Assembly (NCBI GenBank): GCA_036513075.1
Contig: DATBZS010000084.1
Span: 21,014-85,013, forward strand
Direction of reading: 5' to 3'
Source: Bog-756 sp036513075
Lineage (GTDB): Bacteria; Actinomycetota; Acidimicrobiia; Acidimicrobiales; RAAP-2
Length of the DNA stretch: 64,000 nucleotides
Positions within the stretch are counted from its first letter, which is position 1. Each line of letters starts with the position of its first letter. Positions 30,128 to 38,462 of the stretch are shown here, piece after piece. Below the pieces are notes generated by a model. The model was not told the origin of the DNA. It made no database searches and saw only the letters and a list, made by a program, of their open reading frames with translations. Made by a program: the position numbers and the translations under genes.

Positions 30128-30688
30128 TCAGCACGCCACGCCACGCGACCGACGCCGGATGATCACCCAGATGCACAAGCCGGTGCTGACCGCCAGCACG
30201 ACTGCAGGCAACACCACCCGAGTATCCGATGCGTGCTCGGAGGCGACTGTCTGAGGAGTCGAGAACAGGGCGGGGTCGTTCGACGCCACAACGCCGTGGA
30301 CCGTCGACCCGACCGGCAGATTGATTGAACCTGGCACTCCCTGGGTATGGCGGATTCCCCGGTAGACGTAGGTCCCTGTGCATTCGAACCCGGCCGGGCT
30401 CTGTCCCGTCCCGCCCACAAGCGCTAGGCACTTGACGACGGTCGCCTCGACAGGCACACCGTTCGCTTTCAAGCTGTCGATCTGGCTGTTCTTCCGGACA
30501 CCGGCGACCAACAACACGCCGGCCGTCACCATGATGGCCACCATGCCGAGAACGGCTGCCCACTGGCCCACACGGCCGACATCGACCTGGACGCCGGCGC
30601 CGCGGAGCACCCCCACCCGCTGGGGGCCGTCTGACGCTTCGTCGGGACTTGAGGCCCCGGACTCCTCGGCATCACCCATCTTCGCCAT
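30128..30688 (-). CDS. DUF3592-like two-helix membrane protein
   Basis: 186 residues. One membrane helix near 42-62 (QWAAVLGMVAIMVTAGVLLV) and one near 160-178 (VVLPAVVLAVSTGLCIWVII) flank an extracytoplasmic beta-rich domain. That domain contains GVPVEATVVKCLAL, YVYRGIRHTQGVPG and LPVGSTVHGVVASNDPALFS, a pattern typical of DUF3592. Two Cys (in VVKCLAL and FECTG) could pair. A GAGGGATGA stretch precedes the ATG. It lies 52 bases before the next membrane protein gene on the same strand, so the two may be co-transcribed. Function unknown. Confidence 0.75.
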   Translation of the reverse strand: MAKMGDAEESGASSPDEASDGPQRVGVLRGAGVQVDVGRVGQWAAVLGMVAIMVTAGVLLVAGVRKNSQIDSLKANGVPVEATVVKCLALVGGTGQSPAGFECTGTYVYRGIRHTQGVPGSINLPVGSTVHGVVASNDPALFSTPQTVASEHASDTRVVLPAVVLAVSTGLCIWVIIRRRSRGVAC

Positions 30689-30838
30689 TCATCCCTCAGA
30701 TCGTCGGTGCGCCGCTCGGGACGGCGGCGGGGACCGGTTTGAAGCGCCAGATGGTAGCAGCGGGTCCACGAGCGACCCAGGGCCCCGGTTGCCCGGCGCG
30801 CCAGTCATCGAATCCAGCATGGCGCATTCGATCCCCGT

Positions 30839-30844
30839 TACCCT
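30839..30844 (+). promoter_or_regulatory. Candidate -10 box of the cyclic-nucleotide-binding protein gene
   Basis: TACCCT followed by six bases and the ATG at 30851; no Shine-Dalgarno. Leaderless geometry. Confidence 0.35.
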
Positions 30845-30850
30845 TGCGCC

Positions 30851-31273
30851 ATGGCGACCGGACCCAAAGCGACCGACCTCAAGGAGATCTGGCTGTTCTC
30901 CAGCTGCACCGGATCGGAGCTGCGCAAGATCCGCGCCTCGCTCGACGCTGTTACGGTGCCGGCGGGCAAGGTCCTGGTCGAGGAGGGCCACATCGGCCAG
31001 GAGTTCTTCATCATCGTCGACGGGTCGGCCAAGGTGACCCGCAACGGCAAGAAGGTGGCCACTCTCGGGGCCGGCAGTCACTTCGGCGAGCTCGCCCTGC
31101 TCGACCGCCGCCCCCGCTCAGCCTCGGTCGTGTCTGTAACGGACATGGACGTGTTGGTCATGTCGCAGCGTCAGTTCAACGGCCTGCTCGAGTCGGTCCC
31201 CACCATCGCCCGCAAGTTGCTCTCGGCGCTGGCCACCCGACTGCGCGAGGCCGACGCCAAAGCCTTCGACTGA
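30851..31273 (+). CDS. Cyclic nucleotide-binding domain protein
   Basis: 140 residues, consisting almost entirely of one cNMP-binding beta-barrel. It has GQEFFIIVDGSAKVTRNGKKVATLGAGSHFGE followed by the phosphate-binding cassette GELALLDRRPRSASV, in which Arg contacts the cyclic phosphate in known members. It lacks the CRP-type C-terminal helix-turn-helix, so it is not a full transcription factor. It may act as a stand-alone sensor or regulate a partner. It is convergent with the Fe-S oxidoreductase gene. Confidence 0.88.
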   Translation: MATGPKATDLKEIWLFSSCTGSELRKIRASLDAVTVPAGKVLVEEGHIGQEFFIIVDGSAKVTRNGKKVATLGAGSHFGELALLDRRPRSASVVSVTDMDVLVMSQRQFNGLLESVPTIARKLLSALATRLREADAKAFD

Positions 31274-31316
31274 CCTGAGTGGCCAAGGACCGACCGGTGC
31301 GGACGGCCACGGTCAG
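31270..31316. terminator. Bulged hairpin between convergent genes
   Basis: CTGAC and GTGGCC pair with GGCCAC and GTCAG around a 20-base loop. The structure overlaps both stop codons, so it could end both transcripts. Weak evidence. Confidence 0.3.
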
Positions 31317-33427
31317 TTCGGTGTCTCGGTCTCCTCGGACGGAGTCGGCTCGGCGGCGGCCGGCGCTCCAGCACCGACGCTCACCGGGTCGCCCATCGAC
31401 TCCTCGAGGAGCTGCGACAGGTCCAGGACCCGGACGTCGTCCTCCTTGGCATTGGCCCGGACGGCGTCGTCCAGCATGATCATGCAGTAGGGGCAGGCGG
31501 TCGAGACCACATCGGCACCGGTGCCGATGGCCTCGTTGGTCCGATCCATGTTGACCCGGGTGCCGATGTTCTCCTCGAGCCACATGCGAGCACCGCCGGC
31601 GCCGCAGCAGAAGCCCTTCTCCCGGCACCGCCTCATCTCGATCTGCTTGGCGCCGGGGATGGCGTCGATGACCGAGCGGGGCTCGTCGAAGACCCGGTTG
31701 TGGCGGCCGAGGTAACAGGGGTCGTGGTAGGTGACCGAGCCGGCGTAGCCGCCGCCCGGGGTGAGCCGGCCCGCCTGGACTAGATGGTCGAGCAACTGGC
31801 TGTGGTGGATGACCTCGAAATTCCCGCCGAGCGCCGGGTACTCGTTGGCCAGTGAGTTGAAGCAATGCGGGCAGGTGGCGATGACCTTCTTGACCCCGGC
31901 GCCGTTGAGGGTCTCGATGTTCTTTGCGGCCTGCTCCTGGTACAGGTACTCGTTGCCAAGGCGCCGCGCCGGGTCGCCCGTGCAGGACTCCCTCTTGCCC
32001 AGGATGCCGAAGCTCACGCCGGCCCGGTGGAGCATCCGCGCCGTCGCCTGCGCGCCCTTGCGGGCCCGCTCATCGAGGGCACCGGCACACCCCACCCAGT
32101 AGAGGTATTCGACGTCATCGGGGATCGTGCCGGTGATGACCGGTACCTCGAAGTCCAGCGACTCGATCCAATCGGTCCGTTTGGCGCTCCCGAGTCCCCA
32201 GGGGTCGCCCTGGTTCTCGACGTTGCGCAACATGAGGCCGGCCTCGGACGGGAACTCGGACTCCATCAGCACCTGGTAACGGCGCATGTCGATGATGGTG
32301 TCGATGTGTTCGATGTCCACGGGGCACTGCTCGACGCAGGCGCCGCAGGTGGTGCACGACCACAACACGTCGGGGTCGATCACCAGGCCCTCGCCGACCA
32401 GGTTCTCCACCTCGACGCCGGCGGCCCGGTTCCGCTGCATGATCCGGTCGGCGTTGGCGAACATGTTGTCGCGCAGGTCCATGATGAGCAGCTTGGGCGA
32501 AAGCGGCTTTCCGGTGTTCCAGGCCGGGCACTGCGATTGGCACCGACCGCACTCGGTGCAGGTGGCCATGTCGAGAAGCTGCTTCCAGGAGAAGTCCTCG
32601 ATCCGGCCGGCACCGAAAACGACCTCGTCGTCGTCGCCGACGTCCTCCATCGACATGTCGGGGGTGGAGGCCAGAGCGCCGAGGGCCCGGGGGCGCCGTG
32701 ACGTGGCGACGTTGATGGGGGCCAGGAAGATGTGGAGGTGCTTCGAGTAGGCGACGAACACCAGGAAGCCCATGATGACGACGATGTTGATCAGGAGGAA
32801 GGTCGTCTCGAGGACGCTGTTCACGCCGGTGCCCAGCGGATGCAGGACCTCGGCCAGGCCATGGGAGGCGAAGGCCCACCATCCGTAGGGGAAGTAGCCG
32901 GTGTTCACCTGGGACGCCCGGTACAGCAGCAGCGAGGAGATCACCCCGAAGATGGCGAGCAGCACCAGCCAGGCGGCGCCGGTGTGCGACCCGAAGAAGC
33001 GCGACCGGCGATTCTCACGCTTGGGCGAATGCTTCACCCGGATGGTGATGAAGGTGGCGATGGACACCAGCACGGCCACCGCGAAGAAGTCCTCGATGAA
33101 GCCGATGACCGCGGTATTGCCGATGAGGGGGATGGCAAAGCTGCGGGCGAACAGGTCCCCGAAGGCTTCGATGATGGTGAGAATGAGGATAGTGAAGCCC
33201 CACATGGTGAAAAAGTGGGCCAAACCCGGCACGGTCCACTGGAGGAGTTTCTTCTGCCCGGCGACCTCGACCAACTCGGCCTTGATACGAGCCGGAATGT
33301 CCTTGGCCCGGCTCGGCACGGCGGGCTGGCCCGAGGTGACAAGTCGACCCAACCAGAAGAACCGTCGACCCGCGATGGCGAGCATCACGAACGTGATGAC
33401 GAGTCCGATGCTGAGTCTGACGGCCAC
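31313..33427 (-). CDS. EtfD-like membrane Fe-S oxidoreductase (ETF:menaquinone type)
   Basis: 704 residues. About six membrane helices (to residue 240) form a NarI/heme-b-like module with His residues in the helices. Two [4Fe-4S] motifs follow (CTECGRCQSQCP and CTTCGACVEQCP), then two CCG-type domains (DPCYLGRHN, GFCCGAGGARMW, ACPYC). The layout matches M. tuberculosis Rv0338c (EtfD) and Bacillus FadF-like proteins, which pass electrons from electron-transfer flavoprotein to the quinone pool during fatty acid oxidation. HdrD-type heterodisulfide reductases are the alternative but are archaeal in context. The GTG start follows AGGAGG; the next 40 bases upstream contain a GTTAC/GTAAC operator-like site. 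Confidence 0.85.
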   Translation of the reverse strand: MAVRLSIGLVITFVMLAIAGRRFFWLGRLVTSGQPAVPSRAKDIPARIKAELVEVAGQKKLLQWTVPGLAHFFTMWGFTILILTIIEAFGDLFARSFAIPLIGNTAVIGFIEDFFAVAVLVSIATFITIRVKHSPKRENRRSRFFGSHTGAAWLVLLAIFGVISSLLLYRASQVNTGYFPYGWWAFASHGLAEVLHPLGTGVNSVLETTFLLINIVVIMGFLVFVAYSKHLHIFLAPINVATSRRPRALGALASTPDMSMEDVGDDDEVVFGAGRIEDFSWKQLLDMATCTECGRCQSQCPAWNTGKPLSPKLLIMDLRDNMFANADRIMQRNRAAGVEVENLVGEGLVIDPDVLWSCTTCGACVEQCPVDIEHIDTIIDMRRYQVLMESEFPSEAGLMLRNVENQGDPWGLGSAKRTDWIESLDFEVPVITGTIPDDVEYLYWVGCAGALDERARKGAQATARMLHRAGVSFGILGKRESCTGDPARRLGNEYLYQEQAAKNIETLNGAGVKKVIATCPHCFNSLANEYPALGGNFEVIHHSQLLDHLVQAGRLTPGGGYAGSVTYHDPCYLGRHNRVFDEPRSVIDAIPGAKQIEMRRCREKGFCCGAGGARMWLEENIGTRVNMDRTNEAIGTGADVVSTACPYCMIMLDDAVRANAKEDDVRVLDLSQLLEESMGDPVSVGAGAPAAAEPTPSEETETPN

Positions 33428-33444
33428 TGCGGATCCTCCTAGGA

Positions 33445-33460
33445 GTTACTGACGGGTAAC
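33445..33460. promoter_or_regulatory. GTTAC-N6-GTAAC operator-like palindrome
   Basis: GTTACTGACGGGTAAC sits 18 bases upstream of the EtfD-like start codon, just before its ribosome-binding site. Perfect five-base arms. Palindromes of this type are bound by acyl-CoA-responsive TetR regulators in actinobacteria; assignment here is inference. Confidence 0.45.
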
Positions 33461-33499
33461 AAAGTTAGCGGGGGGCGGGTCGGACCGACAAACCGCCGG

Positions 33500-34063
33500 T
33501 CAGGCGCGGAAATTGTCCGCATACCGGCTCGGGGTCGGCCCCCACTGCCCCTGGTACTTGGACTTGAGGCCGTCAGAGCCGTAAGGGTGCTCGGCAGCCG
33601 TGGTCATCTGCAGGAAGCTGATCTGACCGATCTTCATGCCCGGGTAGACGGTGATGGGCAGGTTGGCCACGTTGGAGAGCTCCAACGTGAGGTGTCCGTC
33701 CCACCCGGCATCGACGAAGCCGGCCGTCGAGTGGATCAGCAGACCGAGCCGCCCGAGCGAGGACTTGCCCTCGAGGCGGGCCACCAGATCGTCAGGGAGG
33801 GTCACCTTTTCGGTGGTGGAGCCCAGCACGAACTCACCCGGATGGAGGATCAGCGGATCCTCGCCGACATCGACCAACTCAGTCAGATCCTCCTGGTCCT
33901 CGCGTACGTCGATGACCCGGCTGGTGTGGTTGCGGAACAGGCGGAAGTACCGGTCGACGTGCAGATCGACGGACGATGGCTGGATGCAGGACTCGTCCAA
34001 CGGGTCGATCGTGATGTGGCCGGCGGCGAGCGCCTCGCGTATAGAGCGGTCTGAGAGAACCAT
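33500..34063 (-). CDS. dcd: dCTP deaminase
   Basis: 187 residues of the Dcd/dUTPase superfamily. The enzyme deaminates dCTP to feed dTTP synthesis. The motifs are MVLSDRSIREAL, QPSSVDLHV, EGKSSLGRLGLLIHSTAGFVDAGWDGH with the catalytic Glu and Ser region, and SKYQGQWGPTPSR at the end. The sequence is close to the M. tuberculosis enzyme, which also hydrolyses dUTP; whether this one is bifunctional cannot be judged here. ATG 34063 gives the conserved N terminus; a longer frame to 34093 overlaps the region before the tRNA. Confidence 0.95.
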   Translation of the reverse strand: MVLSDRSIREALAAGHITIDPLDESCIQPSSVDLHVDRYFRLFRNHTSRVIDVREDQEDLTELVDVGEDPLILHPGEFVLGSTTEKVTLPDDLVARLEGKSSLGRLGLLIHSTAGFVDAGWDGHLTLELSNVANLPITVYPGMKIGQISFLQMTTAAEHPYGSDGLKSKYQGQWGPTPSRYADNFRA

Positions 34064-34094
34064 GCCCGACAGACGATAGTGTGTTCTCTTCATC

Positions 34095-34165
34095 GCGGGT
34101 GTAGCTCAATGGTAGAGCGCCAGCTTCCCAAGCTGGACACGCGGGTTCGATTCCCGTCACCCGCT
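34095..34165 (+). tRNA. tRNA-Gly (anticodon CCC)
   Basis: 71 bases. The acceptor stem GCGGGTG pairs with CACCCGC. The D arm is GCTCAATGGTAGAGC, the anticodon stem CCAGC/GCTGG carries the loop TTCCCAA with anticodon CCC at 34127-34129, and the T arm contains GGGTTCGATTCCC. CCA is not encoded. Its 3' end is repeated 1,340 bases downstream. Confidence 0.95.
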
Positions 34166-34502
34166 CTCGGGGGTGTCTGGTCGGCGGCGCGGGTATGCGG
34201 ATGTTGCAGAGTCCTGATCGTTCGACACAATATCTCCCACAGGTGACCGGATCGGTCGGCCCCATTGGCCGACCGCCTGGGCAATTCTGGCTCCTCGAAC
34301 GATCGAATTCACTCAACAGCTGAAGCGGACGAATCGCTCATCGGACGTAAGAAGCATTACGTCGACCCGATCAATTTCCTGCATGTGCATGCCACCTCCA
34401 GTCACACTGGCCCTAACCTCCGGGCCGGTTGGTAGAAGTGGCTCCGCCTTGCCAATGCGATGATGGCCCGGTGATCGTCACCCCTCACCGCGGCACAGCG
34501 CA
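34166..34502. other. Intergenic region after tRNA-Gly
   Basis: 337 bases with one hairpin (34253-34275) and lower GC towards the lipoprotein gene. No open frame with a recognisable product and no integrase fragment were seen. Confidence 0.45.
34253..34275. terminator. Hairpin downstream of tRNA-Gly
   Basis: CGGTCGGCC, loop CCATT, GGCCGACCG: a perfect nine-bp stem about 90 bases after the tRNA. No T-run. Confidence 0.35.
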
Positions 34503-35423
34503 GTGACAGGAGCGTGCGGCATCAGGGGCGGCTTGATCGCACTGGCCATCGGCACGCTCCTCACCGCGTGCACAACACAGGCGGCGTCCCCCACGACTGT
34601 GGCGAATGCCATTGGACCTATCAATCCGGTGTCGCACTCGGGGATTGCAAACTGGCGAGCGGTCGGCAGTTACGACGAGAGCAGCCTGGACGCAAGTGAG
34701 GGAGTGGCCACGGTCGTCCCACCCCGAAGTGCCAGCTACGTCCTCTACCGGGGGCTGACCTCGGTTCCCTCGAGCCTGGCCGCCGAGGGATGGGGGCACA
34801 TCGGCGATCCCGACTCGATTGATGGCTACATCATCGATGCCTACCAGGGGCCCAGCTCGGGGCACTCGAAGATGTTCCTGGTGACGACTCCATCCGGTGC
34901 CACAATCCAGTACACCCACACGCTGGTGACCGGTGAGGAGTACAACAACTCGTTTGACGCGGTCGCCCCCGGGTCACAGTGGATGGTGGCCGGGGAATGG
35001 GACACCATGAGCCATCTGCAGATCTATCCGACCCCCTTCCTGAACCATCGCACGCCCCCGCAGGGCGGCCATCTCCCGCTTGCCGGATACATCACGTTGG
35101 ACCACAAGGTCAACGACATCCAGGGCTGTGACTTCACTTCGAAGACGACGCTCATCTGCGCATCCGACGACGACAGCCGAACGCTCTTCTCGAATCAGAA
35201 GCCGCTAGTGGAAGTGGTCCTGCCCCAGGCACTCCGTGGCGAGACCGTGACCGGCCATGTCGTGGACCTCGGCTCGATTCCCCAGCAGAGCACGTGCTCG
35301 GGCACGTTCGAGGCGGAAGGTGTCGACTACGCCGTCGCTACAGGCACGCTTCGGGTGGAGATCATCCAACCGGGGTCGTGCATCCTCCACACCACGATCT
35401 ACGAGTACACCCACTCCGGTTGA
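34503..35423 (+). CDS. Lipoprotein of unknown function inside the tRNA-bounded segment
   Basis: 306 residues. The signal peptide (IRGGLIALAIGTLLTACTT) has a proper lipobox, LTAC, so it is anchored to the outer face of the membrane. The mature protein is beta-rich, Ser/Thr/Gly-rich, with Cys residues in GCDFTS, LICASDD, STCSG and GSCILH that could form disulfides. No family was recognised. GC content looks lower than in the flanking genes, and codon choice is more relaxed, consistent with transfer. The start is GTG at 34503; no other start gives the signal peptide intact. Confidence 0.75.
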   Translation: MTGACGIRGGLIALAIGTLLTACTTQAASPTTVANAIGPINPVSHSGIANWRAVGSYDESSLDASEGVATVVPPRSASYVLYRGLTSVPSSLAAEGWGHIGDPDSIDGYIIDAYQGPSSGHSKMFLVTTPSGATIQYTHTLVTGEEYNNSFDAVAPGSQWMVAGEWDTMSHLQIYPTPFLNHRTPPQGGHLPLAGYITLDHKVNDIQGCDFTSKTTLICASDDDSRTLFSNQKPLVEVVLPQALRGETVTGHVVDLGSIPQQSTCSGTFEAEGVDYAVATGTLRVEIIQPGSCILHTTIYEYTHSG

Positions 35424-35761
35424 CGAGGCTGGTGCTTCGCGCTCATCCTTGATTCCCTTCTGATCCGGGACCTCCAAACTGCGGATTCAACTCCCGTCAC
35501 CCGCTCCAGCGTGGGCAAGGTCGTCAGTCCAGTCGCCCTCGGACCGCCACGATCGCGGTCGCGAAACTCGGCAACCCGGTCCCCGGCGCCGAACAACGGT
35601 GCCCGAAAATTGAAGATGCCGCCGGCCCGGGACCACCTTCGTGGTGGAGATATCTTCGCGGAGGACCACCGACGGAACTGAGCTGCCGCCGGGCATGGCA
35701 GGATCGTCGTCGCCAGTTTCGACGCGCTCCACAGGTGCGGCCCACAGGGAGATCGACAGCA
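35424..35761. other. Intergenic region holding the downstream att-like repeat
   Basis: 338 bases. The tRNA-Gly 3'-end copy lies at 35481-35506. The rest (to the monooxygenase start) has no recognised gene. GGGAG upstream of 35762 is the ribosome-binding site of the next gene. Confidence 0.5.
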
Positions 35762-37537
35762 ATGGATCAGGACAAGAGTGCGGCGGGACCCTCGTTCGAC
35801 GACCTGCGTGAGCGGTATCGGCGTGAGCAGCAGAAGCGGCTGCGGCCCGAGGGCATGGCCCAGTGGCGCGAGTTAAGCGAGGAGCTGGACCGGGACCCGT
35901 TCGTCGAGCCCGGCTTCACCCGTGACCCGATGGTCGAGGACACCACCGTGGTGATCGTGGGCGGCGGCTTCGCTGGAATGCTCACGGCAATCGACCTCGC
36001 CAAGCACGGGATTACCGATGTGCGGATCGTCGAGAAGGCCGGCGACTTCGGGGGCACCTGGTACTGGAACCGGTATCCAGGCTGCATGTGCGACGTCGAA
36101 TCCTTCGTCTACCTGCCGCTCCTCGAGGAGACCGGCTTCATGCCGACCGAGCGCTATGCCAGCGCCTCGGAGATCTTCGGGTACGCCAAGCTGCTGGCCG
36201 CCAAGTTCGACCTCTACCCCCACACGCTCTTCCAGTCTGACGTCACCGGGGCGGAGTGGGACGAGGAGGTGCAGCGCTGGCAGGTCACGACCAGCCGAGG
36301 CGACCGTCTGTCGAGCCGCTTCCTGGTCCTGGCGGGCGGTATTCTGCACAAGGCCAAGCTTCCGGGCATCGCCGGCATCGAGGACTTCGAGGGCAAGGCG
36401 TTCCACACCAGCCGCTGGGACTACGGCTACACCGGCGGGAGTCCCACCCAGCCGATGGACCGGTTGGCCGACAAACGGGTCGGGATCATTGGCACCGGGG
36501 CCACCGCTGTCCAGGTGGTGCCACAGGTCGCACGGGTGGCCAAGGAGCTCTTCGTCTTCCAGCGGACGCCAGGCGCAGTCGGCATCCGGAACCAGCAACC
36601 CACCGATGTCGAGTGGTTCGAGAGCCTGGAGCCAGGGTGGCAGCACGAGCGGATCGTCAATTTCACCCAGGCGGTCACGGGCGCCCAGCCCGATGTGAAC
36701 CTGGTGGACGACGGCTGGACCGAGCTGCTGTGGATCGACACCCAGAAGTCTTCGAATGCGGATGAGGCCGTGGAACTCGAGCAGATCGACTTCGAGGCCA
36801 TGGAGACGATCCGGCGACGCATCGACGAGATCGTCGAGGATCCCGAGACAGCGGACAAGTTGAAGCCCTATTGGGGCAAGCACTGCAAGCGGGTCTGCTT
36901 CCACGACGACTACCTTCCGGCGTTCAACCGGTCCAACGTGCACCTGGTGGATACCAATGGCCGCGGCGTCGAGGCCTGCACCAACCGGGGACCGGTGGTG
37001 GACGGTGTCGAATATCCGGTCGACCTACTCATCTACGCCTCGGGCTTCGAGGTCACGACCGACCTGACCCACCGGCTCGGCTTCGACCTCACGGGACGGG
37101 ACGGGGTCACCCTCTCGAAGAAGTGGGCCGAGGGTGCGCACACGCTGCACGGGGTACTGGCCAGCGGGTTCCCCAACCTGTTGCTCATCAGTCTCGTCCA
37201 GGGCGGGTTCGGCACGAACTTCTCCCACCTGCTGTCCGAGTCGGCCAAGCATGTGGCGCACATCATCGAGGCCTGCGTCGAGCGGGGGATCACCGAGATC
37301 GAGCCTGAGGATGCCGCCGAGGAGGAGTGGCTGTCGGTACTGCTCGGCGTCGGTATCGCCGGCGCCCGTTACTTCCAGAACTGCACGCCCAGCTTCTACA
37401 ACAGCGAGCAGCAGGCGATCGACGGCCGGGCCGCCCGGAACCTCACCTACACCGGGAGCCTGCTCGACTACGTCGGTTACCTCGAGCGGTGGCGTGAGCA
37501 GCCCGACTTCGCGGGCGTCACAGTGCGTTACAGATAG
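35762..37537 (+). CDS. Flavin-containing monooxygenase, Baeyer-Villiger type
   Basis: 591 residues. An N-terminal helical extension of about 60 residues precedes the FAD Rossmann motif VVIVGGGFAGML. GGTWYWNRYPGCMCDVES follows, a hallmark of class B Baeyer-Villiger monooxygenases, then FEGKAFHTSRWDY (a variant of the FxGxxxHTxxW fingerprint) and the NADPH motif VGIIGTGATAVQ. Family enzymes insert oxygen next to a ketone using NADPH, FAD and O2; substrates include steroids and cyclic ketones. The substrate cannot be inferred here. The start is ATG 35762, with GGGAG eight bases upstream. The gene is a monocistron just outside the att-like repeat. Confidence 0.92.
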   Translation: MDQDKSAAGPSFDDLRERYRREQQKRLRPEGMAQWRELSEELDRDPFVEPGFTRDPMVEDTTVVIVGGGFAGMLTAIDLAKHGITDVRIVEKAGDFGGTWYWNRYPGCMCDVESFVYLPLLEETGFMPTERYASASEIFGYAKLLAAKFDLYPHTLFQSDVTGAEWDEEVQRWQVTTSRGDRLSSRFLVLAGGILHKAKLPGIAGIEDFEGKAFHTSRWDYGYTGGSPTQPMDRLADKRVGIIGTGATAVQVVPQVARVAKELFVFQRTPGAVGIRNQQPTDVEWFESLEPGWQHERIVNFTQAVTGAQPDVNLVDDGWTELLWIDTQKSSNADEAVELEQIDFEAMETIRRRIDEIVEDPETADKLKPYWGKHCKRVCFHDDYLPAFNRSNVHLVDTNGRGVEACTNRGPVVDGVEYPVDLLIYASGFEVTTDLTHRLGFDLTGRDGVTLSKKWAEGAHTLHGVLASGFPNLLLISLVQGGFGTNFSHLLSESAKHVAHIIEACVERGITEIEPEDAAEEEWLSVLLGVGIAGARYFQNCTPSFYNSEQQAIDGRAARNLTYTGSLLDYVGYLERWREQPDFAGVTVRYR

Positions 37538-37732
37538 GACACGGAACCTGGGTAACCGCTCGGTCAGCTGACGAGGGCGCCTTCATCAAGCTGTCCGGGT
37601 TCCGCCTGCTCCGAACGTACACGTAAACGAGCTGGTCAGGCGGCTATTCGGATTTCATCGAGGTCTAATTCGAGACGGACCGGCGCCGCCCGACAGGCGT
37701 GCGAGGGAGTCACGGCTCAAGCCCGGCCGCCG

Positions 37733-37738
37733 TACGCT
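37733..37738 (+). promoter_or_regulatory. Candidate -10 box of the microprotein operon
   Basis: TACGCT, six bases, then ATG at 37745. Leaderless geometry identical to gpmA. Confidence 0.35.
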
Positions 37739-37744
37739 GTGGAC

Positions 37745-37780
37745 ATGGAACGCTCCGTGCAGCCGAAGGACCGACGATGA
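37745..37780 (+). CDS. Candidate 11-residue leader ORF
   Basis: Encodes MERSVQPKDRR and stops in ATGA, overlapping the start of the next ORF by four bases. It would be read as a leaderless leader and then couple translation to the Cys-rich protein. It also contains the AAGGA that can serve as ribosome-binding site for that gene. Too short to judge by coding statistics. Confidence 0.35.
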   Translation: MERSVQPKDRR

Positions 37781-37932
37781 GCGGATGCGGGGCTGCCGAC
37801 GCCCGCAAGCTGGACCAGTGTGAATGCGACCTCCCGCCGGGCCACTCGCCTCCGCACCAGTGCGAGGATTGCGGGCGGACCTGGCACGAGCCGAAGACCC
37901 GGGCCGAGCTCGAAGTGGAGCTGGGCGACTGA
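37777..37932 (+). CDS. Small Cys-rich, zinc-ribbon-like protein
   Basis: 51 residues. Cys/His spacing is regular: MSGCGAADARKLDQCECDLPPGHSPPHQCEDCGRTWHE has two CxC/CxxC groups with PPGHxxPHxC between. That pattern is typical of tiny actinobacterial zinc-binding proteins with (C)xxPxGHxxxHxCxxCGxxW motifs. The acidic tail ends ELEVELGD. AAGGA lies upstream and a leader ORF overlaps the start. Function unknown; probably a structural or regulatory zinc microprotein. Confidence 0.6.
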   Translation: MSGCGAADARKLDQCECDLPPGHSPPHQCEDCGRTWHEPKTRAELEVELGD

Positions 37933-38459
37933 CTGGGAGGGCCGGTGGGGTCCGATGGAAGCCGGCGTGCCGCCCTCGCTCCTTGGCCCGCCAACGCGCC
38001 GACTACCTCGGCGTCGACGACTGCGGCGAGGGCCGAATCCGCCGGAAGCGCCCCCGGGTGGGTCCTTAGGGCCCGGACCCCGTTCAGTTCCGAACTGCCG
38101 ACCAGGCGGGCACCAGCTATGGGGGTGGCGCCGTCAGGCCAACAACCGGATTCCTATCGATTACTTGGCTTCCTCTTATCCCACTCTTGGATACGATTCG
38201 TACCGTGGGTGATGGAGGCGAGCAGTCCGCCCGACCGCTGCTCGGAAGCCGATGGATTGGATCATCACCGTGCCACTACTGACCATTGCGTTCATCTGTG
38301 CCTCGCTCCCGCTACTCATGGACTCTGGTCGCACCGACTGACCAGTGGGCCACTCGTACGTGCACCGTGTGAATACCACCGTTGTAGTTCGACCATCGCC
38401 GTGTGCGCCGGTGGCTTTGCCCCTTGTATCGACACCATCTACAGGTCTACCGTTGACAA
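37933..38459. other. 527-bp gap with AT-richer core
   Basis: GC falls noticeably between about 38,140 and 38,460. Apart from one hydrophobic micro-ORF (38252-38341), I see no coding pattern. A TTGACA at 38453-38458 abuts the start of the following regulator and may belong to its promoter. No repeat or tRNA. Confidence 0.45.
38252..38341 (+). CDS. Candidate 29-residue hydrophobic micro-ORF
   Basis: It begins MDWIITVPLLTIAFICASLP and ends DSGRTD: one membrane-spanning helix with a short charged tail. The size and shape resemble single-helix subunits such as KdpF or type I toxin peptides. GGAAG lies four bases before the ATG. It sits 119 bases before an XRE regulator. Supported only by hydrophobic pattern and a possible ribosome-binding site. 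Confidence 0.3.
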   Translation: MDWIITVPLLTIAFICASLPLLMDSGRTD

Positions 38460-38462
38460 TTG

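Larger units (their letters stand above)
34152..35506. mobile_element. Putative mini-island between tRNA-Gly 3'-end repeats
   Basis: TCCCGTCACCCGCTC occurs at 34152-34166 (the tRNA 3' end) and again at 35492-35506. The match extends over 26 bases (34141-34166 against 35481-35506) with three differences. Such duplications of a tRNA 3' end mark attL/attR of elements inserted by tyrosine integrases. The enclosed 1.3 kb has one gene, a lipoprotein with lower GC than its neighbours. No integrase is present, so this would be the remnant of a larger element or a passively mobilised cassette. Confidence 0.5.

Noticed and set aside
29497..30144. Longer start for the membrane protein (30144)
   Set aside because: The extra 23 residues are Arg/Pro-rich, overlap the upstream gene and lack a ribosome-binding site; ATG 30075 has a -10-like box five bases upstream.
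35481..35506. A second tRNA-Gly gene
   Set aside because: Only the 3' arm sequence is present; there is no anticodon or D arm, so it is an att-like duplicate and not a tRNA.
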